Shown piece by piece: positions 50,781 to 59,056 of a stretch of DNA of 64,000 bases. The stretch is from Ferruginibacter sp. HRS2-29 (GTDB lineage Bacteria > Bacteroidota > Bacteroidia > Chitinophagales > Chitinophagaceae). Made by a program: the position numbers and the translations under genes. The stretch covers positions 1 to 64,000 of the forward strand of contig NZ_RJUB01000159.1 of NCBI RefSeq assembly GCF_024343615.1. Reading direction: 5' to 3'. The notes below the pieces were generated by a model that saw only the letters and a program-made list of their open reading frames with translations, had not been told where the DNA came from and ran no database searches. Numbering within the stretch: position 1 is the stretch's first letter; the number at the start of each line of letters is the position of its first letter.

Positions 50781-50839
50781 TAATTACGAATTACGAATTA
50801 GAATGTACCACATTCGTAATTCGTAATTCGTAATTCGCA
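50769..50839. repeat. Inverted ATTACGA / ATTCGTA heptamer arms across the folA stop codon
   Basis: ATTACGA, ATTAATA, ATTACGA, ATTACGA, ATTAGAA (50769-50803) face ATTCGTA x3 and ATTCGCA (50812-50839) in inverse orientation around an 8-bp core. The arms end about 9 bp before ATG 50848. Confidence 0.95.
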
Positions 50840-50847
50840 ATTTATTT

Positions 50848-51651
50848 ATGTATTCAGCATTTCAACTCGCAAAAAAATATATTCGTTACTACCTCACCGC
50901 TTCCAATGGAAAAGGCCATGGTGTACATTCTCCGTTTGTTTTTGAATTCATCCGCGATGTGTTGAATGATAAGAAACAACCTTCTTTTTACAAAAGCATT
51001 GAGGCAAAAAGAAAAAGCCTTTTATCTGATAACAGTACGATTGAGGTGGAAGATTTCGGGGCGGGGTCTGCGGTTATTAAAACAAACACCAGGGTAGTCG
51101 GAAAAATTGCGGCTTCTTCTTTAAAGCCCCGCAAATACGCACAGCTGTTGAGCAAAATGGTGAGTTATTATCAACCGTTGACGATTGTAGAACTGGGTAC
51201 TTCATTTGGCATCACCACCGCTTATCTTACAAAGGGAAGCGATCCTAACGCCTCCGTATTTACATTTGAAGGGGCTCCTGCCATAGCCCGCATTGCACAA
51301 CAAAACTTCGATGAACTGGGCTTGAGGAATAGCAAACTGGTACAGGGAGATTTTGCTGCTACATTCCCCGCTTTCCTGCAGGAAACAAAACGGATAGATT
51401 TCGCTTTTGTAGATGGCAATCATCGCAAAAAGCCTACGCTTGATTATTTTTATCAATTATTACAACATGTGGATCCGGCCGGGTCCATTCTTGTTTTCGA
51501 CGATATCCACTGGAGCAGCGAAATGGAAGAAGCCTGGGAAGAGATAAAAAAGCACGGATCGGTTAATTTATCCATCGATCTTTTTTTTGTCGGCATCATT
51601 TTCCTGCGAAAAGATTTTAAAGTGGAGCAACACTTCAGCATCCGGTTTTAA
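50848..51651 (+). CDS. Class I SAM-dependent methyltransferase (O-methyltransferase type)
   Basis: 267 residues, cytoplasmic. A helical N-terminal part (about 1-100) precedes a Rossmann methyltransferase core with motif I TIVELGTSFGITTAYLTKGS (about 112-131), FTFEGAPAIARIAQQNFDEL, and the acidic FAFVDGNHRKKPTLDYFYQL with ILVFDDIHWSSEMEEAWEEI. This resembles catechol/caffeoyl-CoA-type and other Methyltransf_24 enzymes. The substrate is unknown. ATG 50848 directly follows the inverted heptamer arms. A palindrome of the AAACC-GG-GGTTT family lies 20 bp after the stop. Confidence 0.85.
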   Translation: MYSAFQLAKKYIRYYLTASNGKGHGVHSPFVFEFIRDVLNDKKQPSFYKSIEAKRKSLLSDNSTIEVEDFGAGSAVIKTNTRVVGKIAASSLKPRKYAQLLSKMVSYYQPLTIVELGTSFGITTAYLTKGSDPNASVFTFEGAPAIARIAQQNFDELGLRNSKLVQGDFAATFPAFLQETKRIDFAFVDGNHRKKPTLDYFYQLLQHVDPAGSILVFDDIHWSSEMEEAWEEIKKHGSVNLSIDLFFVGIIFLRKDFKVEQHFSIRF

Positions 51652-51671
51652 TTGCCTAACTTAGTTCGCAT

Positions 51672-51704
51672 AAACCATGGAGGTTTTTAAAACCTCCATG
51701 GTTT
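51672..51704. terminator. 33-bp palindrome, terminator-like (copy 3 of 4)
   Basis: Arms AAACCATGGAGGTTTT (51672-51687) and AAAACCTCCATGGTTT (51689-51704) around one T. Compared with the other copies, CCCGG became CATGG on both arms with pairing kept. It lies between the methyltransferase and pntAA. Confidence 0.8.
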
Positions 51705-51737
51705 GAATCAATTCATGAAAAATTCCCGTAATCTACC

Positions 51738-52859
51738 ATGATCATTGGCGTATTAAAAGAACCATCTCCCGAAACACGGGTCTCCTTATTGCCAGAACAC
51801 GTTGCTATCCTGAAAAAAATGAATGCCGAAGTGCTGGTAGAAACCGGTGCCGGTGCCAAAGCCTTTGCTGGGGATAACAAATATTCGGATGCAGGCGCTA
51901 CCATCGGAAACAGGCAGCAGGTACTCGAACAGGCTACCATCCTGCTTTCCATCAATCCATTATTGAAAGAAGAAACGGATACCCTACAGGGAAAAGTATT
52001 GCTCGGATTTTATCAGCCTTTATTCAATCATTCACTTGCCAAAGAATGGGCTGATAGAAATATCACGGTATTCAGCATGGATATGCTGCCCCGCACTACC
52101 CGTGCGCAAAGCATGGATGTACTGAGCAGCCAGGCCAATATTGCAGGATATAAAGCAGTGTTGCTGGCGGCAAATCTTTACCCCAGATATTTTCCCATGT
52201 TCATGACGGCGGCAGGTAGCATAGCCCCGGCGAAAATGCTCATACTCGGAGCTGGCGTGGCTGGCCTGCAGGCCATTGCTACCGGTAAAAGGTTGGGCGC
52301 TGTAGTGGAAGTATTCGATACCCGTCCGGCAGTAAAAGAAGAAGTGATGAGCCTCGGGGCGAAGTTTGTAGAAGTGGAAGGTGCCGCCGATGCCAGCAAA
52401 GCCGGAGGTTATGCGGTGGAGCAATCAGAAGAATTCATGCAGCGGCAAAAACAAAAGATAGCGGATAGTGTGGCCAAGGCAGATATCATTATCACCACCG
52501 CACAGATACCCGGGAAAAAAGCGCCGGTGCTGATCACCGATGAGATGTTATCAGCCATGAAAAACGGTTCGGTGATCATTGATCTTGCTGCCGCAACGGG
52601 TGGTAATACCACGCAGACAAAAAACGAGGAGACTGTTCATCACAACGGTGTTTCCATCGTGGGCAATTCACGCCTGTCGGCGGATATGCCCAGCGATGCA
52701 AGCAAGTTGTATGGAAAAAATATCTGTAATTTCCTTCAGCTCATCATTGATAAGGAAGGCAACATAAACCTGAATTTTGAAGATGACCTGGTGAAAGGAA
52801 CCTGTATCGCTACGGATGGTAAGATCACGAATGAACGGGTAGCTGATCTGGTAAAATAA
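51738..52859 (+). CDS. pntAA: NAD(P) transhydrogenase subunit alpha, part 1
   Basis: NAD(H)-binding domain I of the proton-translocating transhydrogenase, which uses the proton gradient to make NADPH. 373 residues with the alanine dehydrogenase/PNT fold: MIIGVLKEPSPETRVSLLPE at the N-terminus, SMDMLPRTTRAQSMDVLSSQ with ANIAGYKAVL, the NAD-binding MLILGAGVAGLQAIATGKRL (about 169-188), and ITTAQIPGKKAPVLIT. The start is ATG 51738. The membrane segments are encoded separately in pntAB and pntB, giving the three-gene form of the enzyme. Confidence 0.95.
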   Translation: MIIGVLKEPSPETRVSLLPEHVAILKKMNAEVLVETGAGAKAFAGDNKYSDAGATIGNRQQVLEQATILLSINPLLKEETDTLQGKVLLGFYQPLFNHSLAKEWADRNITVFSMDMLPRTTRAQSMDVLSSQANIAGYKAVLLAANLYPRYFPMFMTAAGSIAPAKMLILGAGVAGLQAIATGKRLGAVVEVFDTRPAVKEEVMSLGAKFVEVEGAADASKAGGYAVEQSEEFMQRQKQKIADSVAKADIIITTAQIPGKKAPVLITDEMLSAMKNGSVIIDLAAATGGNTTQTKNEETVHHNGVSIVGNSRLSADMPSDASKLYGKNICNFLQLIIDKEGNINLNFEDDLVKGTCIATDGKITNERVADLVK

Positions 52860-52875
52860 TAAAAAAACAAAAACC

Positions 52876-53016
52876 CCGTCAGCCGTCGAAGACGCTGACG
52901 GCGGTCCCTACAAGAACGAATTCCTAAACCACCCGCCCAGGTTAAAACCGCTGAAGTCGGTTTGGGAAGAAATAAAAATAAATAGAACCCCCGTCAGTAG
53001 TCAAAGACGCTGACGG
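52876..53016. repeat. Two CCGTCAG/CTGACGG hairpins between pntAA and pntAB
   Basis: CCGTCAGC (52876-52883) pairs with GCTGACGG (52894-52901), with an inner GTC-GAA-GAC stem. CCGTCAG (52991-52997) pairs with CTGACGG (53010-53016). A third small hairpin, AAACCG/CGGTTT, lies between. The hairpins interrupt an operon, so they may tune subunit ratio or mRNA decay. Confidence 0.8.
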
Positions 53017-53035
53017 CGGTTGAAAAAAATATTAT

Positions 53036-53344
53036 ATGGACAACATCTTAAATTTTATTTCCGCCAATCAGCAGATCATCTACATCGTCATCCTCATGAT
53101 ATTTGTGGGGATAGAAGTCATCGGCCGTGTGCCAAGCGTTCTGCATACACCGCTGATGAGTGGCGCCAATGCGATACATGGTGTGGTGATCATCGGCGCC
53201 ATCATCGTGATGGGAAAGGCGGAAACGGATAATTATCTCGCCCTCGGATTAGGATTTCTGGCAGTGATATTGGGTACACTGAATGTGGTGGGTGGATTTG
53301 TGGTGACAGACAGGATGCTGGAAATGTTTAAGAAGAAGAACTGA
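53036..53344 (+). CDS. pntAB: NAD(P) transhydrogenase subunit alpha, part 2
   Basis: Small membrane subunit (domain IIa) of 102 residues with three predicted spans: IIYIVILMIFVGIEVIG, IHGVVIIGAIIVMG and LGLGFLAVILGTLNVVGGF. It forms part of the proton channel with PntB. ATG 53036 follows the second CCGTCAG hairpin by about 20 bp. The stop is followed at once by ATTACACGA nonamers (53344-53367). Confidence 0.93.
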   Translation: MDNILNFISANQQIIYIVILMIFVGIEVIGRVPSVLHTPLMSGANAIHGVVIIGAIIVMGKAETDNYLALGLGFLAVILGTLNVVGGFVVTDRMLEMFKKKN

Positions 53345-53448
53345 TTACACGAATTACACGAATTACGTTCGCATGGCTTCAAGTCGTTTTTCAGATAATG
53401 AAGTTGCAAAACCTTGAACCTTTTGAACTTTGAACCTTTTGAACTTTA
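53344..53448. repeat. ATTACACGA nonamers and GAACCTTTTGAACTTT repeats before pntB
   Basis: Two exact ATTACACGA units, the inverse of AATTCGTGT-type repeats, begin at the pntAB stop codon. GAACCTTTTGAACTTT (16 bp) is repeated twice at about 53415-53446. The spacer therefore contains almost no unique DNA before ATG 53452. Confidence 0.85.
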
Positions 53449-53451
53449 TAT

Positions 53452-54879
53452 ATGGAATTCAACATACTTACTCTTTGTTATCTGATCGCGTCGGTCACAT
53501 TCATTCTTGGCCTCAAGATGTTATCGAATCCCGCGAGTGCCCGTAAAGGCAACCTGGTAGCGGCTTTCGGAATGGGGTTGGCGATTTTTGGGACTATCTT
53601 TTTATACCGTGATATAGAAAGCGGCGAACGGCTGCACAATTACGGATGGATATTTGGGGGATTGCTGATCGGAGCGATCGTTGGAACGCTTGCCGCAAAA
53701 AAAGTGAAAATGACGGCTATGCCTGAAATGGTAAGTTTGTTCAATGGAATGGGTGGAGCCTGTGCGGCATTAATATCACTGGTTGAATTCAATCATCTTT
53801 CTAAGGAAATTTCATCCGGCGGTAACAATGAGTTCATTGCAGCACACCAATCTACCATTCTCATTATTGCTCTGGGGCTGATCATCGGCTCCATATCATT
53901 TTCCGGCAGTATGATAGCCTGGGGAAAACTAAATGGTAAAGTGAAAGACTTCAGTTTTACCGGGCAGAATATCCTGAATCTTATTTTGCTTGCAATTGCG
54001 CTTAGCGCTGGTGTATGGCTCGTTGTAGATCCTGTACAAGGATACCTGCTGTACATCATTCTCGCACTTTCTTTATTGTATGGTATCTTATTCGTGATGC
54101 CCATCGGCGGTGCCGATATGCCTGTCGTGATCTCCCTGCTCAACTCCTTTACCGGTGTGGCCGCGGCTTTCGGTGGTTTTCTTTACGACAACAAAGTGAT
54201 GCTCACCGGCGGTATACTCGTTGGCGCAGCCGGCACATTGCTCACCATACTCATGTGTAAAGCCATGAACCGCTCGTTGCTGAATGTACTGGTAGGCTCT
54301 TTCGGAGGAAATAAATCGGGAGGTGGCGCAGCCGCTGGCCCGCAGGGAGCTTACAAAGAAATATCTGTGAGCGATGCCGCCATGGTGATGGCATATGCCA
54401 ATAAAGTGATCATCGTTCCGGGATATGGCCTGGCGGTGGCGCAGGCGCAACACGTTTGTCATGAACTCGAAAAGATATTGAATGAAAAAGGGGTGGAAGT
54501 AGTCTATGCCATCCATCCTGTTGCAGGCCGCATGCCTGGCCATATGAACGTATTGCTGGCCGAAGCCGATGTGGCATACGAAAAGCTGGAAGAAATGGAG
54601 CAGGCGAATGAACAATTCAAAACCACCGATGTGGTACTGATATTGGGAGCCAATGATGTGGTAAACCCTGCCGCAAAAACCGATCCTTCCTCGCCGATCT
54701 ATGGCATGCCGATCCTGGAAGTGGAGCAGGCCAAAACGGTGATCGTAAATAAACGAAGCATGAAGCCGGGGTATGCCGGTATCGAGAACGACCTGTTCTT
54801 TCAACCCAAAACTTCCATGTTGTTTGGCGATGCAAAGAAAGTACTGCAGGAACTCTGTGCTGAGGTAAAGATCATTTGA
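53452..54879 (+). CDS. pntB: NAD(P) transhydrogenase subunit beta
   Basis: 475 residues. About nine membrane spans (residues 5-270) form the rest of the proton channel (GAIVGTLAAKKVKMTAMPEM, FNGMGGACAALISLVEFNHL, YGILFVMPIGGADMPVVISL with LNSFTGVAAAFGGF). The NADP(H)-binding domain III follows (about 300-475), with VIIVPGYGLAVAQAQHVCHE, IHPVAGRMPGHMNVLLAEAD, LILGANDVVNPAA and VNKRSMKPGYAGIENDLFF. The stop codon lies just before an AATTAAGA array. It is last of pntAA-pntAB-pntB. Confidence 0.96.
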   Translation: MEFNILTLCYLIASVTFILGLKMLSNPASARKGNLVAAFGMGLAIFGTIFLYRDIESGERLHNYGWIFGGLLIGAIVGTLAAKKVKMTAMPEMVSLFNGMGGACAALISLVEFNHLSKEISSGGNNEFIAAHQSTILIIALGLIIGSISFSGSMIAWGKLNGKVKDFSFTGQNILNLILLAIALSAGVWLVVDPVQGYLLYIILALSLLYGILFVMPIGGADMPVVISLLNSFTGVAAAFGGFLYDNKVMLTGGILVGAAGTLLTILMCKAMNRSLLNVLVGSFGGNKSGGGAAAGPQGAYKEISVSDAAMVMAYANKVIIVPGYGLAVAQAQHVCHELEKILNEKGVEVVYAIHPVAGRMPGHMNVLLAEADVAYEKLEEMEQANEQFKTTDVVLILGANDVVNPAAKTDPSSPIYGMPILEVEQAKTVIVNKRSMKPGYAGIENDLFFQPKTSMLFGDAKKVLQELCAEVKII

Positions 54880-54881
54880 TA

Positions 54882-54909
54882 ATTAAGAATTAAAAATTAA
54901 GAATTAAGA
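54882..54909. repeat. ATTAAGA heptamers running directly into a start codon
   Basis: ATTAAGA, ATTAAAA, ATTAAGA, ATTAAGA (four units) fill the entire 30-bp gap between the pntB stop and ATG 54910. The leader of the OmpA gene is therefore wholly repeat sequence. Confidence 0.95.
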
Positions 54910-56094
54910 ATGCAGGCCTTTGTGAAAACTAAATCTATAGTCCTGCACTTCAAATACTGGTGCCTTTTATTATTGTCAGTTACGTTTTCTTATGAACGTA
55001 TTGCTGCGCAAAATCTATTTGCAAATTCCTCTTTTGAAGACATCAACATATGTGTTGAGTTCAATGCGTCCTGTGCGGCGGAAGGATGGTTTTACATCAA
55101 ACCAACCACCAATCCGCTGGTCAACAGGCAGGTGGTGCCTGAGCCTTATTCGGGCATGAATCTCTTGTTGGTTCCGGTGGAAAGTGTGTATGGTAAAAAG
55201 GAATTCAGTGCGGTATATTCCCATCCCTTTGTTTATACGATGTTGTGCTGCCCGTTGATAAAAGGAGAGTCATATAAAATTCAATTCTACATTCATACTG
55301 CTTCCCGGAAATTTTATGCACTCGACTTCTGTTTTACCCAAACAGAACCGGCTACCGATGGTTTTGATCTCGTCAGACAAAAACCATCTTTTTCAATACA
55401 ACCGCAGGAACTTCGGGAAGAAGTTAAAAACGGCTGGAGAAGAGTGCAACATGTATTTACCGCAGATGGTACCGAAAGATTTTGCACCATCGGTAATTTT
55501 TCTGAAAAGCCCTGGGGGTACAAGGCAAAAGAAAGGATGAACTCGGGAGGTGCGGTTTATTATTTCCTGGATGATGTCAGCCTGGTACCTGTAGACAGTA
55601 TTGCTCCTTGCAAAAAATATGAGGCTAATATTGTAAAATTATATGAGCAGAATTTCCGCCATACCAATTTCGCTACCGTGCAAAAGCCAGGCGATACCAT
55701 AGAGCCTGTGCTGCATTCCGCACCGGTATTCACTTCCGATACACTCATTATTCCCGCGGCTTTGTTTGAAACGAACAGTGCCGTTTTAAGGCCTGAGTTT
55801 GTAAAACTCTTTGATGAATTCAGCGCGGGCATGAACGAAAAGAAAATAGCCAGCATTCATATCTTCGGGCATACGGATAGCAGGGGTACGCAGGAGAAGA
55901 ATAAAGTACTCTCACAAAACAGGGCAGAAGCCATCAGGAAATATTTTACAGAGAAGTTTCCGCAATACACCGATGTGATATTCGCGAAAGGCAAAGGGCA
56001 AGACCAGCCTGTTGCTGATAACAAAACAGAACAGGGGCGTACCAGAAACAGGCGGGTGGAAATTGTGGTTACAACAGTTTCGCTTTCGCAATGA
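54910..56094 (+). CDS. OmpA-family outer-membrane/peptidoglycan protein
   Basis: 394 residues. A hydrophobic signal segment (about 14-34, YWCLLLLSVTFSYERIAAQ) is followed by a carbohydrate-binding-like or jelly-roll region opening NLFANSSFEDINICVEFNAS (about 35-235). An OmpA C-terminal domain (about 280-394) has IPAALFETNSAVLRPEF, IHIFGHTDSRGTQEKN, NRAEAIRKYF and RTRNRRVEIVV. It should bind peptidoglycan from the outer membrane; the ligand of the N-terminal domain is unknown. It directly follows pntB but is probably not functionally linked. Confidence 0.87.
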   Translation: MQAFVKTKSIVLHFKYWCLLLLSVTFSYERIAAQNLFANSSFEDINICVEFNASCAAEGWFYIKPTTNPLVNRQVVPEPYSGMNLLLVPVESVYGKKEFSAVYSHPFVYTMLCCPLIKGESYKIQFYIHTASRKFYALDFCFTQTEPATDGFDLVRQKPSFSIQPQELREEVKNGWRRVQHVFTADGTERFCTIGNFSEKPWGYKAKERMNSGGAVYYFLDDVSLVPVDSIAPCKKYEANIVKLYEQNFRHTNFATVQKPGDTIEPVLHSAPVFTSDTLIIPAALFETNSAVLRPEFVKLFDEFSAGMNEKKIASIHIFGHTDSRGTQEKNKVLSQNRAEAIRKYFTEKFPQYTDVIFAKGKGQDQPVADNKTEQGRTRNRRVEIVVTTVSLSQ

Positions 56095-56097
56095 TCA

Positions 56098-56520
56098 TCA
56101 GCAATCGTTCGTTGAGTAATTCAGCTTGTCCCAGATATCAAAAGTCTCCTTCAGTTTTTTTGCAGAAGATCTTTCTTTCGTAAGCTTTACTTCCAATGCT
56201 TTTGTGCGATCGGGACTGTGCCAGGTTCCTTCCAGTGAGGTTGTTTTATCGCTAAGTAATAACACGCCGGTGAAATCGTGTTCCACCAGGCAATAAAAAC
56301 CTTTGTTGTTACGGGAGGCACTTAGTAAAAGCCAGTGTTTGCCTTCATCATAACTATACATGGCGGTGTAGTAATAATCATCACCGCAGCCCTCGCCTTT
56401 GCCAATGTAGAGTAATACTTTATGAGTGCCGACGGTGCCCCTGTAAAGGGCGGATTCTACCGGTTCCGCAAAGGAGGTAGAAAGAATAAAGACGCTGAGG
56501 AGTGTGAGGAAAAGTTTCAT
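56098..56520 (-). CDS. Hypothetical secreted protein
   Basis: 140 residues with a signal peptide (MKLFLTLLSVFILSTSFAEP). The mature part is small and beta-rich (SALYRGTVGTHKVLLYIGKG, YYYTAMYSYDEGKHWLLLSA, FTGVLLLSDKTTSLEGTWHS) with three Cys, one at the very C-terminus (NDC). It resembles short periplasmic lipocalin- or copper-resistance-like barrels only in outline. No family is recognised. It converges tail-to-tail with the OmpA gene (3-bp gap). ATG 56520 starts the signal peptide. Confidence 0.78.
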   Translation of the reverse strand: MKLFLTLLSVFILSTSFAEPVESALYRGTVGTHKVLLYIGKGEGCGDDYYYTAMYSYDEGKHWLLLSASRNNKGFYCLVEHDFTGVLLLSDKTTSLEGTWHSPDRTKALEVKLTKERSSAKKLKETFDIWDKLNYSTNDC

Positions 56521-56536
56521 AGGTTTTAGCTTTTGA

Positions 56537-56608
56537 GTATCAGTTGATACCACGAATGGTACGAAATATCACAAAAAAACTATTAGTGATATTTCGTGCC
56601 ATTCGTGG
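56537..56608. repeat. Large 23-bp-arm hairpin with CGTGCCATTCGTGG end
   Basis: Left arm 56550-56572 and right arm 56586-56608 pair at 22 of 23 positions (the other is G-T on the + strand) around an A-rich 13-base loop. A perfect 14-bp palindrome GTATCAGTTGATAC (56537-56550) adjoins. It sits between two minus-strand genes. Words from the arm recur at 17622-17636. Confidence 0.9.
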
Positions 56609-56621
56609 CTTCTTAACAAAG

Positions 56622-57581
56622 TTATTTTTTCAGGAATTCTTTTATCAGGGCAAATTCTTTTGCGGGTTCTTCCACCTGTGGATTGTGCCCGCTGTTTTCA
56701 AACATTACAAATTGCGCCTGCGGGCAATACTCTTTATATTTTACCTGCATCCACGGAACAGCTACACGGTCGTACCGGCCGGCGATCACCAGCACAGGCA
56801 TTTTCAGGCCTTTGAGTTGCTTCCTGAAATCGAAATTGCCGATGTCGTTGCCCACGATGAAGTCGCCATCTTTACCTACCATCTGGTAATACAATTTTGA
56901 ATTGAATGGATTAGGATAAGGTTTTCTTCCGCGGGAAATAAAGTTGGTCGGGTTGTAGGCATACAAAAATCCATAAGGCACACGGCCGTAAATATCCTGG
57001 TGGATATCATCGCTGGAGATGGCTCCTTTTTCCCTTGCTTTCATCAACGTATCCCATACTTCGGGGTAATTCGTTTTGATCTCGTGATTGCTGTTGTCGT
57101 CATTTTCCTGCCACATAAGATAGCTGTGAAAGCCGTTGGCTACAATGAGGTGGCTTAGGTGTTCGCCATATTTTACCGCATATCCCTGCGCTACCAGGCT
57201 TCCGTAAGAATGCCCCAGCAGGTTGATCTTATCGAGGTGCATTGCTTTGCGCAGGCCTTCGATGTCTTCAATATCCCTTTCCAGCGAGTACTCTTTCACG
57301 TCTTTGGCCGTATCGGATTTTCCCCTGCCAAAACCATCGAAGTAGATCAGCTGAATGTTTGAACCCACGCTCAAAGAATCGAAATTGCGGTAGCCGATAT
57401 GCGTGCCACCCGGCCCGCCGGGAATGATGAATACAGGCTGGCCGGTACCTACTGTTACCGTGTAGATCTTAGCTCCATTCACCGTATAATATTTGCCATC
57501 CTTCCAGCTATCCGGAAAACCCTGTGCCGGCAGGCTATTGCTTATAACAATTCCTAAAAGGAGAAAAAAGAAATTTTTCAT
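56622..57581 (-). CDS. Secreted alpha/beta hydrolase, proline iminopeptidase-like
   Basis: 319 residues with a signal peptide (MKNFFFLLLGIVISNSLPAQ). An alpha/beta hydrolase core follows: oxyanion region VFIIPGGPGGTHIGYRNFD, FDGFGRGKSDTAKD, nucleophile Ser in NLLGHSYGSLVAQGYA (about 127), acid Asp in VIAGRYDRVAVPWM and His in FENSGHNPQVEEP. The HGGPG-like segment and GHSYGG-type elbow fit the proline iminopeptidase/S33 group, so release of N-terminal residues from peptides is plausible. It is divergent from the RNA methyltransferase. Confidence 0.87.
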   Translation of the reverse strand: MKNFFFLLLGIVISNSLPAQGFPDSWKDGKYYTVNGAKIYTVTVGTGQPVFIIPGGPGGTHIGYRNFDSLSVGSNIQLIYFDGFGRGKSDTAKDVKEYSLERDIEDIEGLRKAMHLDKINLLGHSYGSLVAQGYAVKYGEHLSHLIVANGFHSYLMWQENDDNSNHEIKTNYPEVWDTLMKAREKGAISSDDIHQDIYGRVPYGFLYAYNPTNFISRGRKPYPNPFNSKLYYQMVGKDGDFIVGNDIGNFDFRKQLKGLKMPVLVIAGRYDRVAVPWMQVKYKEYCPQAQFVMFENSGHNPQVEEPAKEFALIKEFLKK

Positions 57582-57592
57582 GATTTGATAAT

Positions 57593-57600
57593 TACTTTTG
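57593..57600 (+). promoter_or_regulatory. -7 element TACTTTTG before the RNA m5C methyltransferase
   Basis: Exact TAnnTTTG match 22 bp upstream of the TTG start 57623. Confidence 0.55.
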
Positions 57601-57622
57601 AACATTCATCAAATATAAATAC

Positions 57623-59002
57623 TTGTCACAACAATTACCGTCGGCACTACTCAGTTCTTTACAAACGGCAAAAGGCTTTGATGAAGCGGCTTTTGTGCGC
57701 ACACATGCATCGGGAGAGCAGATCGTATCCATCAGGCTCAATCCTGCAAAGTGTGAGCCTGCTCAATTGGAGTTAGCGGTGGGTGATAAAGTTCCCTGGA
57801 GCAGCAACGGATATTATCTTCCCGCTCGTCCTTCTTTTACGCTTGATCCCATGTTTCATGCAGGCGCATATTATGTGCAGGAAGCGAGCAGCATGTTTAT
57901 AGAAGAAGCGGTAAGGCAATGCTGTGCAGTTTCGGAACCCTTGAAGGCATTGGATCTTTGCGCCGCCCCCGGCGGAAAATCTACCTTGCTGCAATCGGTG
58001 TTGTCAGCTGAAAGTTTGCTGGTAAGTAACGAAGTGATCAAGACAAGAGCAGCGATACTGGCAGAAAATATCACCAAGTGGGGGGCGCCAAATGTGGTGG
58101 TGACGAATAATGATCCGAAAGATTTTCAGCGGTTACCTGGTTTTTTTGATCTCATAGTGGTGGATGCGCCTTGCAGCGGAAGTGGTTTGTTTCGCAAAGA
58201 CCCTTCGGCAATGGAAGAGTGGAGCCTGAATAATGTGGAACTCTGCAGCCAACGCCAGCAAAGGATATTGGCGGATGTATTGCCCTCGTTGAAAGATGGC
58301 GGTGTGCTCATCTATTCTACCTGTTCCTATTCTGAAAAGGAAGATGAAGAAATTGCAGACTGGTTGTTATCGGAAGAAGGATTACAAATGGAGAATATCC
58401 GGTTGCAGATAAAACCTGACTGGAATATTGTAGAGTCCTCATCCAAAAATAAAACGGCATACGGCTATCGTTTTTATCCTGATAAAGTAAAGGGCGAAGG
58501 TTTTTTTATCGCGGTGTTCCGCAAGCTGGGGGCGGCCGTTACACAAAAACAATCAGCCGGCAAATCAAAACCTTTATTGCCAACAAAACAGGAAGTGGCT
58601 GTTGTACAAAAATATGTATCGGATGATGAGATGTTTTCGCTGTTGAAATTGAAAGACGAAGTCATCGTATTTCCTTCCGTACAATTTGAAAACATGTTGC
58701 TGCTGCAATCTTTGTTATACCTTAAAAAAGCCGGGATAAAGGCGGGCACTGTGATACGCGATGAATTGGTACCCGATCACGAACTGGTGATGAGTACGAT
58801 CATGTCGGGTACTATTCGGCGGGTGGAGGTGGATAAAGAAACTGTACTTGATTATCTGCGCCGGAAAGATGTGCATATTGAAGCGGAGAAAAAGGGCTGG
58901 GCCATCATCACTTATCACGGACTGAATATAGGATTGGCGAAGATCCTGCCCAACAGGGTCAATAATTATTACCCCCGTGAGTGGCGTATTATTAACAAGT
59001 AA
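57623..59002 (+). CDS. RNA cytosine-C5 methyltransferase, RsmF/NOP2 family
   Basis: SAM-dependent m5C methyltransferase acting on rRNA or tRNA. 459 residues: N-terminal region with SIRLNPAKC, FHAGAYYVQEASSMFIEEAV, SAM motif I LDLCAAPGGKSTLLQSVLS (about 112-130), the releasing Cys in VVDAPCSGSGLFRKDP and catalytic Cys in IYSTCSYSEKEDEEIADWLL. A PUA-like C-terminal domain (about 330-459) includes HGLNIGLAKILPNRVNNYYP. The start is TTG 57623; no ATG is near in frame. The length and C-terminal domain match RsmF. Confidence 0.9.
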   Translation: MSQQLPSALLSSLQTAKGFDEAAFVRTHASGEQIVSIRLNPAKCEPAQLELAVGDKVPWSSNGYYLPARPSFTLDPMFHAGAYYVQEASSMFIEEAVRQCCAVSEPLKALDLCAAPGGKSTLLQSVLSAESLLVSNEVIKTRAAILAENITKWGAPNVVVTNNDPKDFQRLPGFFDLIVVDAPCSGSGLFRKDPSAMEEWSLNNVELCSQRQQRILADVLPSLKDGGVLIYSTCSYSEKEDEEIADWLLSEEGLQMENIRLQIKPDWNIVESSSKNKTAYGYRFYPDKVKGEGFFIAVFRKLGAAVTQKQSAGKSKPLLPTKQEVAVVQKYVSDDEMFSLLKLKDEVIVFPSVQFENMLLLQSLLYLKKAGIKAGTVIRDELVPDHELVMSTIMSGTIRRVEVDKETVLDYLRRKDVHIEAEKKGWAIITYHGLNIGLAKILPNRVNNYYPREWRIINK

Positions 59003-59021
59003 ATGGGCAGATAAACCAACT

Positions 59022-59029
59022 TATTTTTG
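59022..59029 (+). promoter_or_regulatory. -7 element TATTTTTG of the LysM gene
   Basis: TAnnTTTG match 28 bp before ATG 59057. A second near-match (CATATTTG) follows at 59030-59037. Confidence 0.5.
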
Positions 59030-59056
59030 CATATTTGCAGACATAACAATCATCAG

